A stretch of 64,000 bases of DNA from UKL13-2 sp038206765 (GCA_038206765.1 JBBRAM010000013.1:49721-113720), one strand, 5' to 3'. Counted from the stretch's first letter, positions 8,870 through 18,973 are shown. Translations and numbers: made by a program. Notes: generated from the sequence alone by a model not told the origin.

Positions 8870-9580
8870 TTAGTCTGGCGACTGTACTTCGCGCTCAAAT
8901 TCCTCAACAGAAATGTGGCGTACATCTTTGCCCTTGACCAAATAAACCACGTATTCGCTCATGTTTTTGGCATGGTCGCCGATACGCTCAATCGCTTTGG
9001 CGATAAACAAAATATCAATCGCCGCCGAAATCGTGCGCGGATCCTCCATCATAAAGGTGACTAGTTGACGCAGGATTCCGCGGAATTGTTCATCGACAAT
9101 TTGATCTTGCTTGACCACCTTGGCTGCCGCTGCGATGTCCAGCCGCGCGAATGCGTCTAACGCGGTGTTGAGCATTTCTAGTGCGACATTGCTCGCATAG
9201 CGCACCTCGGCAAAGCGAGTTGATAGCCGACGATCCTGCTGATGAATTTGTTTGGCCATTCTGGCGATTTTCTGCGCCTCATCGCCGATACGCTCCAAAT
9301 CAGTAATCGTTTTTACCACCGCCATGACCATCCGCAAATCACTCGCGGTAGGCTGGCGCTTGGCGATGATGTGAACGCAGTCCTCATCAATGCCGACTTC
9401 CATTGCATTGACGCGGTGATCGTCAATAATGACTTGGTCTGCCAACGCCATATCGCCAATCGCCAAGGCTTCCATGGCGCGCGTAATTTGCTGCTCCACC
9501 AAACCGCCCATTTGCAACACGCGTGAACGCACCGCTTCAAGTTCGGCATCAAATTTTTTCGAGATATGTTCGTTGGCCAT
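8870..9580 (-). CDS. phoU: Phosphate-specific transport accessory protein PhoU
   Basis: Negative regulator of the PhoR/PhoB response that works with the Pst transporter. The 236 residues are all-helical with two PhoU repeats. Each carries the acidic metal-binding pattern (DLERIGDEAQKIARM and AIERIGDHAKNMSE). No pst or phoBR genes are adjacent, so the gene is detached from the usual pstSCAB-phoU operon. A 12-bp tandem repeat lies about 65 bp upstream of its start. Confidence 0.94.
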   Translation of the reverse strand: MANEHISKKFDAELEAVRSRVLQMGGLVEQQITRAMEALAIGDMALADQVIIDDHRVNAMEVGIDEDCVHIIAKRQPTASDLRMVMAVVKTITDLERIGDEAQKIARMAKQIHQQDRRLSTRFAEVRYASNVALEMLNTALDAFARLDIAAAAKVVKQDQIVDEQFRGILRQLVTFMMEDPRTISAAIDILFIAKAIERIGDHAKNMSEYVVYLVKGKDVRHISVEEFEREVQSPD

Positions 9581-9644
9581 GTTCTGCTTTTACTAATTAT
9601 AGGATTACAACAGTGGGAAAGTGTAGGCGCTAAGTGTGACAAAA

Positions 9645-9692
9645 ATGTGACGCAACATGTGACGTAAGATGGGACGTAAGATGTGACGTAAG
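9645..9692. repeat. 12-bp tandem repeat (four copies) upstream of phoU
   Basis: Four head-to-tail 12-mers: ATGTGACGCAAC, ATGTGACGTAAG, ATGGGACGTAAG, ATGTGACGTAAG. The repeated core TGACGTAA is nearly palindromic. The spacing of 12 bp is close to one helical turn. It lies in the 177-bp gap between phoU and rpiA. Confidence 0.85.
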
Positions 9693-9757
9693 ACATGCCG
9701 CTCGTTGTGGTGCGTTCTGTGAAAATTGAATTGGCTCAGCAGATGTTTTCGCCGGGC

Positions 9758-10465
9758 TTAAGGCCTCGCTACGTTAGAGATAATCTTAACACCGGTAGGC
9801 GTTGCCAATAACAATACGTCTGCTCCGCGCTGGGCAAACAAGCCATTTGTAACCACGCCGGTAATTTGATTGATTTCGGTCTCCAGCGCCGCTGGGTCGG
9901 CAATCAAAAGCCCGCGCACATCCAAAATCCAATTGCCATTATCGGTGACAACCGGTTTCATCGCGCCGTCAATTTCTTTCACGCGCCATTCGGGATGGCC
10001 TCTCAGCTTGACAAGCTCCCGCGCTACATAGCTGCGCGCCATCGGTATCACCTCAACGGGCAATGGAAATTTGCCCAGCATATCAACGAGCTTAGTTTCG
10101 TCGGCAATACAGACAAATTTTTGACTAGCGGCCGCGACAATTTTTTCACGGGTCAGTGCCGCACCACCGCCTTTAATCATCGCCAAATGCTGGGTAACTT
10201 CGTCAGCACCGTCCACATAGAGCGATAAGGTACCCGCGTCGTTAAGCTCGATGACTTCAATGCCACCTGTTTTTAACAGCTTAGCGCTGGCTTCTGAACT
10301 GGATACGCAGGCTCTGATGCGATGCTTAACTTTGATGAGCTCGGCAATAAAGAAATTGACTGTCGAGCCCGTGCCGACACCGATAACCGTGTCATCTTCG
10401 ATGTATTTCAGGGCCGCGATTGCAGCTTTTAGTTTCAGTTCATCTTGGCGTGCTTTTAGATCCAT
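9758..10465 (-). CDS. rpiA: Ribose-5-phosphate isomerase A
   Basis: Interconverts ribose 5-phosphate and ribulose 5-phosphate in the pentose phosphate pathway. Motifs seen: GVGTGSTVNFF, SSEAS, DGADEV with the catalytic Asp, and KGGGAALTREK. ATG 10465 (MDLKARQDELK) gives 235 residues, the normal length. An upstream in-frame ATG would add 41 residues not typical of the family. It diverges from ilvA with about 100 bp between the starts. Confidence 0.94.
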   Translation of the reverse strand: MDLKARQDELKLKAAIAALKYIEDDTVIGVGTGSTVNFFIAELIKVKHRIRACVSSSEASAKLLKTGGIEVIELNDAGTLSLYVDGADEVTQHLAMIKGGGAALTREKIVAAASQKFVCIADETKLVDMLGKFPLPVEVIPMARSYVARELVKLRGHPEWRVKEIDGAMKPVVTDNGNWILDVRGLLIADPAALETEINQITGVVTNGLFAQRGADVLLLATPTGVKIISNVARP

Positions 10466-10569
10466 TTTTCGGTTAACCCAATTTGGTTTCGTTGATTTGA
10501 TAAAGCATAGCCCAATTTCTGATAACTTTGATGGCTGGAGCAGGATCCAACCTTCAACCTCGAGGCCGA

Positions 10570-12099
10570 ATGAAGCACAACCAATCATTAAATGACGAAT
10601 ATCTGAAGCGCATCTTGAGCGCCCGTGTCTACGATGTGGCGATTGAGAGCCCGCTGGAGTTAGCTACAGGTATTTCCGACCATTTGCAAAACAAAGTGCT
10701 GCTCAAGCGCGAGGATATGCAGCCGGTTTTCTCGTTCAAAATTCGCGGCGCGTACAACAAAATGGCGCATCTAACGCCGGCTGAATTAAAGCGCGGCGTG
10801 ATTTGCGCTAGCGCGGGTAACCATGCGCAAGGCGTGGCGCTCGCCGCGCAAAAACTCGGTTGTAAAGCGACCATCGTTATGCCCGCCACCACGCCGAAGA
10901 TCAAGATCGATGCTGTCGCGAGGCGCGGCGCACAGGTCGTACTTGAGGGCGATAGTTATCATGAGGCGAGTTTGGCTGCGAAGAAACTATGCGCACTCAA
11001 AAAGCTCACCTATGTTCATCCTTACGACGACCCGCTGGTAATCGCCGGTCAAGGCACGATTGGCATGGAAATTTTGCGGCAATACCAGCACCCGATTGAC
11101 GCAATTTTTGTGCCGATTGGCGGTGGCGGTTTAATTGCGGGGATTGCGGCTTATGTGAAAGCGCTCTCACCTAAAACCAAAATTATCGGCGTTGAGCCAG
11201 TTGATTCCAACGCGATGTATCAATCGATTAAAGCCAACAAACGTGTCACATTGGCGCATGTGAATTTGTTTGCCGACGGTGTGGCGGTCAAGCAGGTGGG
11301 CGAAGAGACATTCCGGATGGTGAAACAATTAGTCGATGAAATCGTGCTTGTCACAACCGATGAAATTTGCGCGGCGATTAAAGATATTTATCAGGATACC
11401 CGCTCGGTTATGGAGCCGTCCGGCGGTTTGGCGCTGGCAGGAATAAAACATTACGTGGCCCGGGAGAAGGTCAAAGGCAAAACCTTTATCGCTATCTGTT
11501 GCGGCGCGAATATGAATTTTGACCGGCTCCGTTTTGTGGCTGAGCGTGCGCAAGTGGGCGAGCATCATGAAGCGCTGCTTGCAGTGACGGTGCCCGAAAC
11601 ACGCGGTAGCTTTAAGCGATTTTGCGAACTGGTGGGGCCGCGTAACCTGACCGAATTCAACTACCGCATGACCGATTCAAAGCAGGCGCATTTGTTCGTC
11701 GGCGTTCAGATCAATGGTCGCGATGAAGCCAAAAAGCTCGTGGCGGATTTTAATAAAAAGGGTTTCAAAACGCTTGATTTAACCGACGATGAAATGGCCA
11801 AGCTACATGTGCGCCATTTAGTCGGTGGCCGTTCACCGCTTGCGGTGGAAGAAATCATTTACCGTTTTGAGTTCCCGGATCGCCCCGGTGCATTGATGAA
11901 ATTTTTAACCAGCATGAGCCCGAGTTGGAACATCAGCTTGTTTCATTATCGCAACCATGGGGCGGATATCGGTAAGATTCTGATCGGCCTGCAGGTGCCA
12001 AAAAACGAACGTGCCGCGTTCGCCAAATTTCTGAAAACGCTGGGTTACGAATATATAGATGAGACGGACAATCCGGCTTACCGTTTGTTTTTGGGTTAA
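10570..12099 (+). CDS. ilvA: Threonine ammonia-lyase, biosynthetic
   Basis: PLP enzyme converting threonine to 2-oxobutanoate, the first committed step to isoleucine. The catalytic domain has the PLP lysine motif FSFKIRGAYNKM, the Gly loop GGGGLIAG and SAGNHAQGVA. The C-terminal part (from about residue 330) holds two ACT-like regulatory regions, as in the isoleucine-inhibited biosynthetic form. ATG 10570 (MKHNQSLNDEYLK) is chosen, giving 509 residues. An earlier in-frame ATG lacks family support. Confidence 0.94.
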   Translation: MKHNQSLNDEYLKRILSARVYDVAIESPLELATGISDHLQNKVLLKREDMQPVFSFKIRGAYNKMAHLTPAELKRGVICASAGNHAQGVALAAQKLGCKATIVMPATTPKIKIDAVARRGAQVVLEGDSYHEASLAAKKLCALKKLTYVHPYDDPLVIAGQGTIGMEILRQYQHPIDAIFVPIGGGGLIAGIAAYVKALSPKTKIIGVEPVDSNAMYQSIKANKRVTLAHVNLFADGVAVKQVGEETFRMVKQLVDEIVLVTTDEICAAIKDIYQDTRSVMEPSGGLALAGIKHYVAREKVKGKTFIAICCGANMNFDRLRFVAERAQVGEHHEALLAVTVPETRGSFKRFCELVGPRNLTEFNYRMTDSKQAHLFVGVQINGRDEAKKLVADFNKKGFKTLDLTDDEMAKLHVRHLVGGRSPLAVEEIIYRFEFPDRPGALMKFLTSMSPSWNISLFHYRNHGADIGKILIGLQVPKNERAAFAKFLKTLGYEYIDETDNPAYRLFLG

Positions 12100-12238
12100 C
12101 TCGTAAAAAATTAATAACCCCAGTATTGGCAATACTTTCGAGACAAAATGGGCTGAAAGTGCCCGTCAATGCTAGTGTTTTCGTTTAGATGCTACAAAAC
12201 GCTCGATGCGAGCCGTCAACATCGAACGCCGGTACCAA

Positions 12239-12264
12239 ACGCAACGTCTCACCTCAAAGTCTCA
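12239..12264. repeat. Imperfect 13-bp direct repeat upstream of the MFS gene
   Basis: GTCTCACCT occurs twice 13 bp apart, just before the MFS start at 12288. The repeat is weaker than the other arrays listed for this window. Confidence 0.4.
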
Positions 12265-12287
12265 CCTGCAGCCAGCCTCTGAAAACC

Positions 12288-13487
12288 ATGAACCCCAACA
12301 CCAAAAACATCACCCTACTCGCAACTTGCCAAGCGCTACTCTTTACCAATAACGTTACCCTGATTGCGATGAACGGCTTAGCTGGTTATGTGTTGGCGCC
12401 GTCAAAAACATTGGCGACGATGACGGTTACCACGCAGATTGTCGGGTCCGCGTTAGCGACGATGCCGGCCTCGTTGTTGATGGAAAAACTGGGGCGCAGA
12501 ACGGGGTTTCAAATTGGCACCGCGTTTGGCGTGGTGGGCGCAACCATCGCCACATTTGCGTTGTGGATTTCCAACTTTTGGCTGCTGTGTTTTGGCACAT
12601 TTGTTTTAGGTGCCTATGGCGCGTTTGGCGGGTTTTATCGATTCGCTGCTGCCGATTCAGTGTCACCAACCGAACCCGCTGCCGCGCGTGCACGCGCGAT
12701 TTCGCTGGTGGTGGCGGGCGGACTTGTGGGCGGCTTACTGGGGCCAGCATTATCGACTTTGACCCGCACGCTCACGCAGCCTGAATTTTTGGCGTCTTAC
12801 GCCTCACTGATCGTGTTTTCACTTATTACGATGCTAGTGTTAACCCGACTCAGCATTCCCAACCTGCAAGCCAGCACCGGCCAAATGCCGCCTCGCGAAT
12901 TGGCCGAAATCGCCGCGCAGCCGGTATTCGTGGTAGCGGTGACGACGAGTGCCATTGGCTATGGCGTGATGAGCTTATTGATGACCGCAACACCGCTCGC
13001 AATGGGCTTTTGCGGGCACCCGTATGGCGCGGCCGCAAGCGTGATTGGCGCCCATGTGATCGCGATGTTCGCACCATCATTTTTTACTGGCGCATTGATT
13101 ACACGTTTTGGCGTATTGAATGTGATCGGCGCGGGCATCGGGCTAATGTTTGGCTGTGTCGGCATGGCGCTCAGTGGGGTGGAAATTTTGAATTTCTGGT
13201 GGGCGCTGGTGATGCTCGGCGTCGGCTGGAATTTTATGTATGTGGGCGGCACTGCGCTGCTTACCGAGGCGTATCGCCCGAATGAAAAAGCGAAGATTCA
13301 AGGCGTGCATGATCTGTTGGTTTTCTGCACCACTGCGACCTCTTCGTTTGCGTCGGGTGTGCTGGTGAACCGCGCCGGCTGGGTCACACTGCAATGGGTA
13401 ACGGTGCCGTTTTTGTTGATTTGTGCGGCGGTGGTAATTTGGTTTATGTTGAATCGGCGCAGGCCGGTGGCGGTTGCGGAAAGTTGA
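12288..13487 (+). CDS. MFS transporter
   Basis: A major facilitator superfamily inner-membrane transporter of 399 residues with about twelve hydrophobic segments. The loop between helices 2 and 3 reads MEKLGRRTGFQIG, the usual G-x-x-D/L-R-x-G-R-R family motif. Substrate cannot be told. ATG 12288 (MNPNTKN) fits better than the upstream ATG 12189, which would add a hydrophilic tail. It converges on prfA. Confidence 0.85.
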   Translation: MNPNTKNITLLATCQALLFTNNVTLIAMNGLAGYVLAPSKTLATMTVTTQIVGSALATMPASLLMEKLGRRTGFQIGTAFGVVGATIATFALWISNFWLLCFGTFVLGAYGAFGGFYRFAAADSVSPTEPAAARARAISLVVAGGLVGGLLGPALSTLTRTLTQPEFLASYASLIVFSLITMLVLTRLSIPNLQASTGQMPPRELAEIAAQPVFVVAVTTSAIGYGVMSLLMTATPLAMGFCGHPYGAAASVIGAHVIAMFAPSFFTGALITRFGVLNVIGAGIGLMFGCVGMALSGVEILNFWWALVMLGVGWNFMYVGGTALLTEAYRPNEKAKIQGVHDLLVFCTTATSSFASGVLVNRAGWVTLQWVTVPFLLICAAVVIWFMLNRRRPVAVAES

Positions 13488-13596
13488 TTGCTCGATAATT
13501 GGCGGTACGCAGCCGTCAGCCCCATGCTCCGCCTTCTTGCCGAGGATAGCGCGCCGATACCGAAATCCAATCTCGGTCTCTCATAGAATTGCGTGC

Positions 13597-14679
13597 TTAA
13601 ACCTGCTCCCCCAACTGCGCTAATAATTCCGCCTGATGCTCGGCCATCAAGCCGTCGGTTAACTCACTCAAATCACCATCCATAATGAAATCTAGTTTGT
13701 AGAGCGTCAAATTGATGCGGTGATCGGTCATGCGGCCCTGTGGGAAATTGTAGGTGCGAATACGCTCGGATCGGTCGCCTGAACCGACCAGCGATTTACG
13801 CGTGGCGGCTTCTTTGGCTTGCGCTTCTCGCGTTTGTTTGTCCTTAATCCTAGCCGCTAACACTTTGAATGCTTGTTCTTTGTTTTTATGTTGTGACCGT
13901 CCGTCTTGACATTCAACCACGATGCCGGTGGGGAGATGCGTTAAACGTACGGCGGAATCGGTTTTGTTAATGTGCTGCCCACCGGCACCAGATGCGCGGA
14001 AGGTATCGACGCGAACATCTCCCGCGTTGATCACTACATCGCTAACATCATCGGCTTCCGGCATGACCGCGACGGTGGCGGCGGACGTATGGATGCGGCC
14101 CTGCGTTTCGGTATCAGGCACGCGCTGCACACGGTGGCCACCGGATTCAAATTTTAGTCTCGAATAAGCACCTTGGCCAACGATGCGTGCAATGATTTCT
14201 TTAAAGCCACCGACTTCGCCGGGTGATTCAGAAACGATTTCAACCTGCCAGCGGTTCCGCTCAGCGTAACGGGTATACATGCGGAACAAATCACCGGCAA
14301 ATAAAGCCGACTCATCGCCGCCCGTGCCTGCGCGGACTTCGAGAAAAATATTTTTATCGTCGTTCGGGTCTTTGGGCAATAAGGCTCTTTGCAAGTCGAG
14401 TTCGATTTGCTCCAAGCGGGCGCGACCGGCTTTGATTTCTTCTTCGGCAAACTCGCGCATTTCCGGGTCTTTGCCCATTTCTTGAGCAGCGGAGACATCA
14501 TCTTCGGATTTTTTGTAATCGCTGAAGAGTGCAACAACCGGCGAAATGTCGGCATGTTCGCGGGTAATTTTGCGATAGCTGTCCAAATCGTTGACGACTT
14601 CGGGCGCCGATAATAATCGGTCGAGTTCGACAATGCGCTCACTTAAGGATGCGAGCTTTTTACTGATAGATTCTTTCAT
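13597..14679 (-). CDS. prfA: Peptide chain release factor 1
   Basis: Release factor recognising UAA and UAG. The 360-residue protein has the catalytic GGQ in RASGAGGQHINKTDSAVR and the RF1 context VVECQDGRSQHKNKEQA. It follows hemA by 39 bp on the minus strand, the common bacterial hemA-prfA order, and is probably co-transcribed with it. The prmC gene that often follows is absent here; the MFS gene converges instead. Confidence 0.96.
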   Translation of the reverse strand: MKESISKKLASLSERIVELDRLLSAPEVVNDLDSYRKITREHADISPVVALFSDYKKSEDDVSAAQEMGKDPEMREFAEEEIKAGRARLEQIELDLQRALLPKDPNDDKNIFLEVRAGTGGDESALFAGDLFRMYTRYAERNRWQVEIVSESPGEVGGFKEIIARIVGQGAYSRLKFESGGHRVQRVPDTETQGRIHTSAATVAVMPEADDVSDVVINAGDVRVDTFRASGAGGQHINKTDSAVRLTHLPTGIVVECQDGRSQHKNKEQAFKVLAARIKDKQTREAQAKEAATRKSLVGSGDRSERIRTYNFPQGRMTDHRINLTLYKLDFIMDGDLSELTDGLMAEHQAELLAQLGEQV

Positions 14680-14718
14680 AGGGCCGCGTTTTTTTGTCCG
14701 TATTGTTCTGCGTTATGC

Positions 14719-15975
14719 TTATTCCGTCTGGGGATAGAGTATTTCGAGCGCATTGGCGAGTGCGTCGCGATCTTCACCCGCGCTCCGGTTGAGTGCTGCT
14801 AGCGGGTGGTGTAAAAATTTATTGGTAAGGCCATGCGCCAAGGCGTCGAGCACTTTGGCCGGATCTTCGCCTTTGGCGAGCATTTTTTGCGCGCGCTCCA
14901 ACTCAGTCTGACGATATTGATCGGCACGCCCGCGTATTTGCTGAATGATGGGCACTGCACTGCGTGCTGCCAACCAATGCATAAATTCTTCGGTGCGGAT
15001 ATTGATAATGGCATCGGCTTGGGCGACGGCGGCTTCGCGCTTGTCTAAATTTTGTTGGATTACGCGACCCAAACTGTCAAGTGTGTAGAGGTAAATATCG
15101 CTTAACTCGCCCACTTCGGCCTCGACATCACGAGGCACCGCGAGATCCACAATAAACATCGGTTTGCGACGGCGCAATTTTAGCGCGCGCTCGATCATGC
15201 CTTTGCCGATGATCGGCAGCGTGGACGCAGTGGAAGTGATAACCGCATCAAATTCATGGATGCATTCGGGCAGTGCTTGCAGCGTGATGGCGCTTGCGTT
15301 GAAACGCCGCGCCAGATCTTGACCGCGCTCCAAGGTGCGGTTGGCGACCACGATTTGCTTGGGCGATTGAGCAGCAAAATGCGTTGCAGAGAGCTCGATC
15401 ATTTCGCCGACACCGATGAGCAATAACTTTACTTCGCGGATATCACCAAACAATTGTTGTGCTAATTTGAGCGAGGCCGCCGCCATGCTAACGGAGGCAG
15501 CGCCGATCTCGGTTTGCGTGCGAACTTCTTTGGCAACTTTAAAGGTCTCTTGGAAGAGGCGACCCAGCGGGCCGGACAAGGCATTGGCCTCGCCGGCAAT
15601 TTTTGCGGCTAGTTTTACTTGCCCTAAAATCTGCGGCTCACCCAAGATCATCGAATCCAAACCGCTCGCTACCCGAAATACATGACGCGGCACATCTGCC
15701 TCATGCAGCATATAAAAGTGTGAGCTCAAATCCAAACCAAGTGCCGAAGGTTGGGCATTGAGCCAGCGTGCCGCCGCCTCAAGCGCCGCGCCAGTACTAG
15801 CTCTTAGGTAAATTTCGGTGCGGTTGCAGGTTGAAATTAAAGCGATTTCCTGCGCGTCTGTTTCTTGCCGCAAGCTGTCAATTGCGCTCCGCTGCGCCTC
15901 TACCGGAAACGCAACACGTTCACGCACCTCGATGGATGCGGTACGATGGTTGAGTCCTAGAGCGTAAAGCGGCAT
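14719..15975 (-). CDS. hemA: Glutamyl-tRNA reductase
   Basis: Converts glutamyl-tRNA to glutamate-1-semialdehyde, the first step of C5 tetrapyrrole synthesis. Motifs: catalytic Cys in STCNRTEIY, GLDSMILGEPQILGQVK, an NADPH site in LLIGVGEM, and VDLAVPRDVE. ATG 15975 (MPLYALGLNHRTASIE) matches the family start, giving 418 residues. An upstream in-frame ATG at 16038 is unlikely. It heads the hemA-prfA pair. Haem supply links it functionally to the oxidase locus at 24-34 kb. Confidence 0.95.
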   Translation of the reverse strand: MPLYALGLNHRTASIEVRERVAFPVEAQRSAIDSLRQETDAQEIALISTCNRTEIYLRASTGAALEAAARWLNAQPSALGLDLSSHFYMLHEADVPRHVFRVASGLDSMILGEPQILGQVKLAAKIAGEANALSGPLGRLFQETFKVAKEVRTQTEIGAASVSMAAASLKLAQQLFGDIREVKLLLIGVGEMIELSATHFAAQSPKQIVVANRTLERGQDLARRFNASAITLQALPECIHEFDAVITSTASTLPIIGKGMIERALKLRRRKPMFIVDLAVPRDVEAEVGELSDIYLYTLDSLGRVIQQNLDKREAAVAQADAIINIRTEEFMHWLAARSAVPIIQQIRGRADQYRQTELERAQKMLAKGEDPAKVLDALAHGLTNKFLHHPLAALNRSAGEDRDALANALEILYPQTE

Positions 15976-16392
15976 GGCGGTGCGGCGTGACCAGTAAATG
16001 TAACGGCAGGCGGAAATCGGCAGGCAAAAGCAAAACACCTAATTATAGCAGCGGGTGCACGTCGCTTTACCTTGCGCGCCGCCTTGGAAGGTGATTACGT
16101 TGCGCCGATTGTGCTTTAAAAATCGAGCCTCAGATGGTGTCGCCCTCGTTGCTGCCACCGCAACGCCATGAAGTTGTTTCCGGCTAAATCTTGTTTGTAC
16201 TGGTTTGTTAGCATTTACGTTGCGAATGCGGCGAAGCGACCACAGCTGGATTACACTATTCAATGTTGCTAGCTTTGAACCTCCGTTCGTTCAATGAACA
16301 GTTTCCGTACGGGCGCTGCGCGAACCTAATCGCGAGCGCTATGGTTTGCGCCACCGCACTCCTCTATTTTTTACAATGCACAAGGACGACAA
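15976..16392. other. Divergent intergenic region hemA/glutathione peroxidase, no gene seen
   Basis: 417 bp between divergent genes. Short open frames exist on both strands but none has a recognisable product or good ribosome site. It should hold the promoters of both genes. No convincing -10/-35 pair or operator could be picked by eye. Confidence 0.5.
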
Positions 16393-16995
16393 ATGCGTTA
16401 TCTTTACCTATTAGCTGCCCTAGCATTTCCCACAGCACTGACTCTCATGCCAATGGCAACGACGGCCTATGCCGCCTCAGCACCAATTGCACAGGCTGCG
16501 CGGTCTTGCCCTGCGCTTCTGGATCAAAAATTTAAGTCTTTACAAGGACAACCACAGAATTTTTGCCAATATGCGGGCAAAGTTGTCGTCGTCGTAAACA
16601 CTGCAAGCTACTGCGGTTTCACGGAACAATACAAAGGTCTGCAGGCTATCTACGACAAATATAAGGAAAAAGGCTTGGTGGTCGTGGGCTTTCCTGCGAA
16701 TGACTTTGGTAAGCAAGAACCCGGCTCAAATGCGGAGGTCGCCGATTTTTGTGAACGCACGTACAAAGTGAAATTTCCGATGATGGAAAAAACATCCGTG
16801 GTCGAGGCCGAAGGCGCTAAAGTGAATCCGCTGCACGAAGCTTTGTTCAAGGCCACAGGGCAGCGTCCGAAATGGAATTTTCATAAATACTTGATTGCGC
16901 GCGATGGCCAAACGGTCCAAAGTTTTGGTAGCCGCGTCAATCCCGAGTCGCCGGAGTTTTTAGCAGCATTGGAAAAGCAACTGGTGGCGAAATAA
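16393..16995 (+). CDS. Exported glutathione peroxidase family protein
   Basis: A thiol peroxidase of the GPx family, cysteine type. It has 200 residues with a signal peptide (hydrophobic LLAALAFPTALTLMP, cleavage predicted after AYA near 27), so it probably acts in the periplasm. The peroxidatic Cys74 sits in NTASYCGFT. The catalytic Gln/Trp region is in FPANDFGKQEPG and WNFHKYLI. Cytoplasmic bacterial GPx proteins (BtuE type) are about 160 aa without the leader, and the extra N-terminus accounts for the difference. In bacteria these enzymes often use thioredoxin rather than glutathione; the donor here is unknown. Confidence 0.88.
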   Translation: MRYLYLLAALAFPTALTLMPMATTAYAASAPIAQAARSCPALLDQKFKSLQGQPQNFCQYAGKVVVVVNTASYCGFTEQYKGLQAIYDKYKEKGLVVVGFPANDFGKQEPGSNAEVADFCERTYKVKFPMMEKTSVVEAEGAKVNPLHEALFKATGQRPKWNFHKYLIARDGQTVQSFGSRVNPESPEFLAALEKQLVAK

Positions 16996-17129
16996 GTCAA
17001 CCTTTACAATATGTTACTGTAAGAGCATGATGTAGTTTCTAAGTTTGCCCGACGATTTCAGGAAGACAGTGGGCTGCTTTTCCGAAGTCTGGTTTTTATT
17101 AGGTTTAAAGGTTACTCGAAGGCTTTTTT

Positions 17130-18860
17130 ATGGCTGCTGCTGTTGCCGCTACTTTCAGTCCGCTGGGCCGCGCGTTGGTGCAGCAAAACCGGCTCGTCCA
17201 AGCGGATGCAACAGCCATACAAGCTGATGCGAAACGTGCCGGGATTACGTTTATTGAACAACTAATCGCCTCAAAGAAAATAGCCTCAAAGGAGGTGGCG
17301 CTGTTTGCCGCCCAAACTTTCGGGGTGCCGTTACTAGACTTACTGGCGGTTGATCCGGAGCAATTGCCAATCACATTGCTGGACGTGAAGCTAATTGCCT
17401 CCAAGCGCGTTATTCCGCTACAAAAACGCGGCAACCGATTATTCGTCGCTACGTCCGATCCGTCCAACGATCAAATTTTTTCTGAACTCAAGTTCGCAAC
17501 CGGCTCGGTCGTTGAGCCTGTAGTTGTCGAAGAAGACCGTCTCGCAGCATTGCTGAAACGCTTTGGCGAGACCGGCGCCAAGGTTCTCGATACGCTGATG
17601 GGGGGCGATGAGACCTCACTTGAAAACATCGATTTGGGCGATGACGGCGGCATGGTCGATGAGAGCCAATCGGGCGTCGTCGTTGAAGAAATCGATGATG
17701 CGCCAGTGGTGAAATATGTCCAAAAAGTGTTGTTGGATGCGATTAACGGCGGCGCATCCGATATTCACTTTGAACCCTACGAGAAGTTCTATCGTATTCG
17801 GTATCGAGTAGACGGAATTTTGTACGATGTGGCGCAGCCACCATTAGCGATTAAAGAAAAAATTGCCTCTCGCATCAAAGTGGTTTCGCGTCTCGACATT
17901 TCGGAAAAGCGCGTTCCGCAAGATGGCCGCATGAAACTGAAGCTATCAGCAACGCGCGCCATCGATTTTCGCGTTTCCACTTGTCCGACGCTGTTCGGCG
18001 AGAAAATTTGTATGCGTATTTTGGATCCATCCAGCGCCACACTAGGTATCGAGGCGCTTGGCTACGAGCCGGAACAGCGTGAAGCGCTAATGCATGCCAT
18101 CTCAAGGCCTTATGGCATGGTGCTGGTCACGGGTCCAACCGGGTCGGGCAAAACTGTATCGCTATATACTTGCCTTAATATTTTGAACAAACCGGGCATC
18201 AATATTGCCACTGCTGAAGACCCGTGTGAGATTAACCTGCCGGGCATCAACCAAGTAAACGTGAACGACCGTGCCGGCCTGACATTTGCGGTGGCCTTGA
18301 AAGCATTTCTGCGCCAAGACCCTGACATCATTATGGTCGGCGAGATTCGCGATATGGACACCGGCGAAATCGCCATTAAAGCCGCGCAGACCGGCCATAT
18401 GGTGCTCTCTACCTTGCATACCAACGACGCGCCGTCTACGTTAACGCGTTTGATGAATATGGGCATTGCGCCGTTTAATATTGCCACGAGTGTAATTCTG
18501 ATTACCGCACAACGTCTGGCGCGAAAGCTGTGCTCTTGCAAAAGACCGATTAACATTCCAAAAGAAGCCTTGCTACGCGCCGGCTTTACCGAGGAGCAGC
18601 TCGATGGCTCATGGCAACCCTACGGCGCGGTCGGTTGCGATATCTGTAAAAATTCAGGGTATAAAGGGCGATGCGGCATTTATCAAGTAATGCCAGTTTC
18701 AGAGGCGATGCAGCGCATAATCATGAAAAATGGTACAGCAATCGACATCTCTGATCAGGCGATAATTGAAGGTGTTTCAGATTTGCGTCAATCAGGTTTG
18801 CGCAAAGTTAAGGCTGGCTTGACTTCGCTTGAGGAAATTGAATCCGTCACCAATGAGTAA
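17130..18860 (+). CDS. pilB: Type IV pilus assembly ATPase PilB
   Basis: Hexameric ATPase that drives pilin polymerisation. The 576 residues have an N-terminal T2SSE/MshEN domain (about 20-160), Walker A GPTGSGKT at 335-342, the Asp box and Walker B region (DPDIIMVGEIRD), a His box (TGHMVLSTLHTND) and a four-cysteine zinc site (CSC near 470 and CDICKNSGYKGRC). ATG 17130 follows a TCGAAGG site. It heads pilB-pilC-pilD. No major pilin gene pilA is next to it. Confidence 0.95.
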   Translation: MAAAVAATFSPLGRALVQQNRLVQADATAIQADAKRAGITFIEQLIASKKIASKEVALFAAQTFGVPLLDLLAVDPEQLPITLLDVKLIASKRVIPLQKRGNRLFVATSDPSNDQIFSELKFATGSVVEPVVVEEDRLAALLKRFGETGAKVLDTLMGGDETSLENIDLGDDGGMVDESQSGVVVEEIDDAPVVKYVQKVLLDAINGGASDIHFEPYEKFYRIRYRVDGILYDVAQPPLAIKEKIASRIKVVSRLDISEKRVPQDGRMKLKLSATRAIDFRVSTCPTLFGEKICMRILDPSSATLGIEALGYEPEQREALMHAISRPYGMVLVTGPTGSGKTVSLYTCLNILNKPGINIATAEDPCEINLPGINQVNVNDRAGLTFAVALKAFLRQDPDIIMVGEIRDMDTGEIAIKAAQTGHMVLSTLHTNDAPSTLTRLMNMGIAPFNIATSVILITAQRLARKLCSCKRPINIPKEALLRAGFTEEQLDGSWQPYGAVGCDICKNSGYKGRCGIYQVMPVSEAMQRIIMKNGTAIDISDQAIIEGVSDLRQSGLRKVKAGLTSLEEIESVTNE

Positions 18861-18973
18861 GCTTTAGTTTTGATCCGCGATTTGCAGGCTGAGAAACTGA
18901 TATTTGTTAGCAGCACAAACAAGCACAGGTAAACGCAATCAAACGTAACAACAGCACCCGTTAAGGAGCAGCA

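Noticed and set aside
9313..9696. A 127-codon frame overlapping the phoU start
   Set aside because: Its N-terminus is just the 12-bp repeat translated, and the rest is phoU in another frame.
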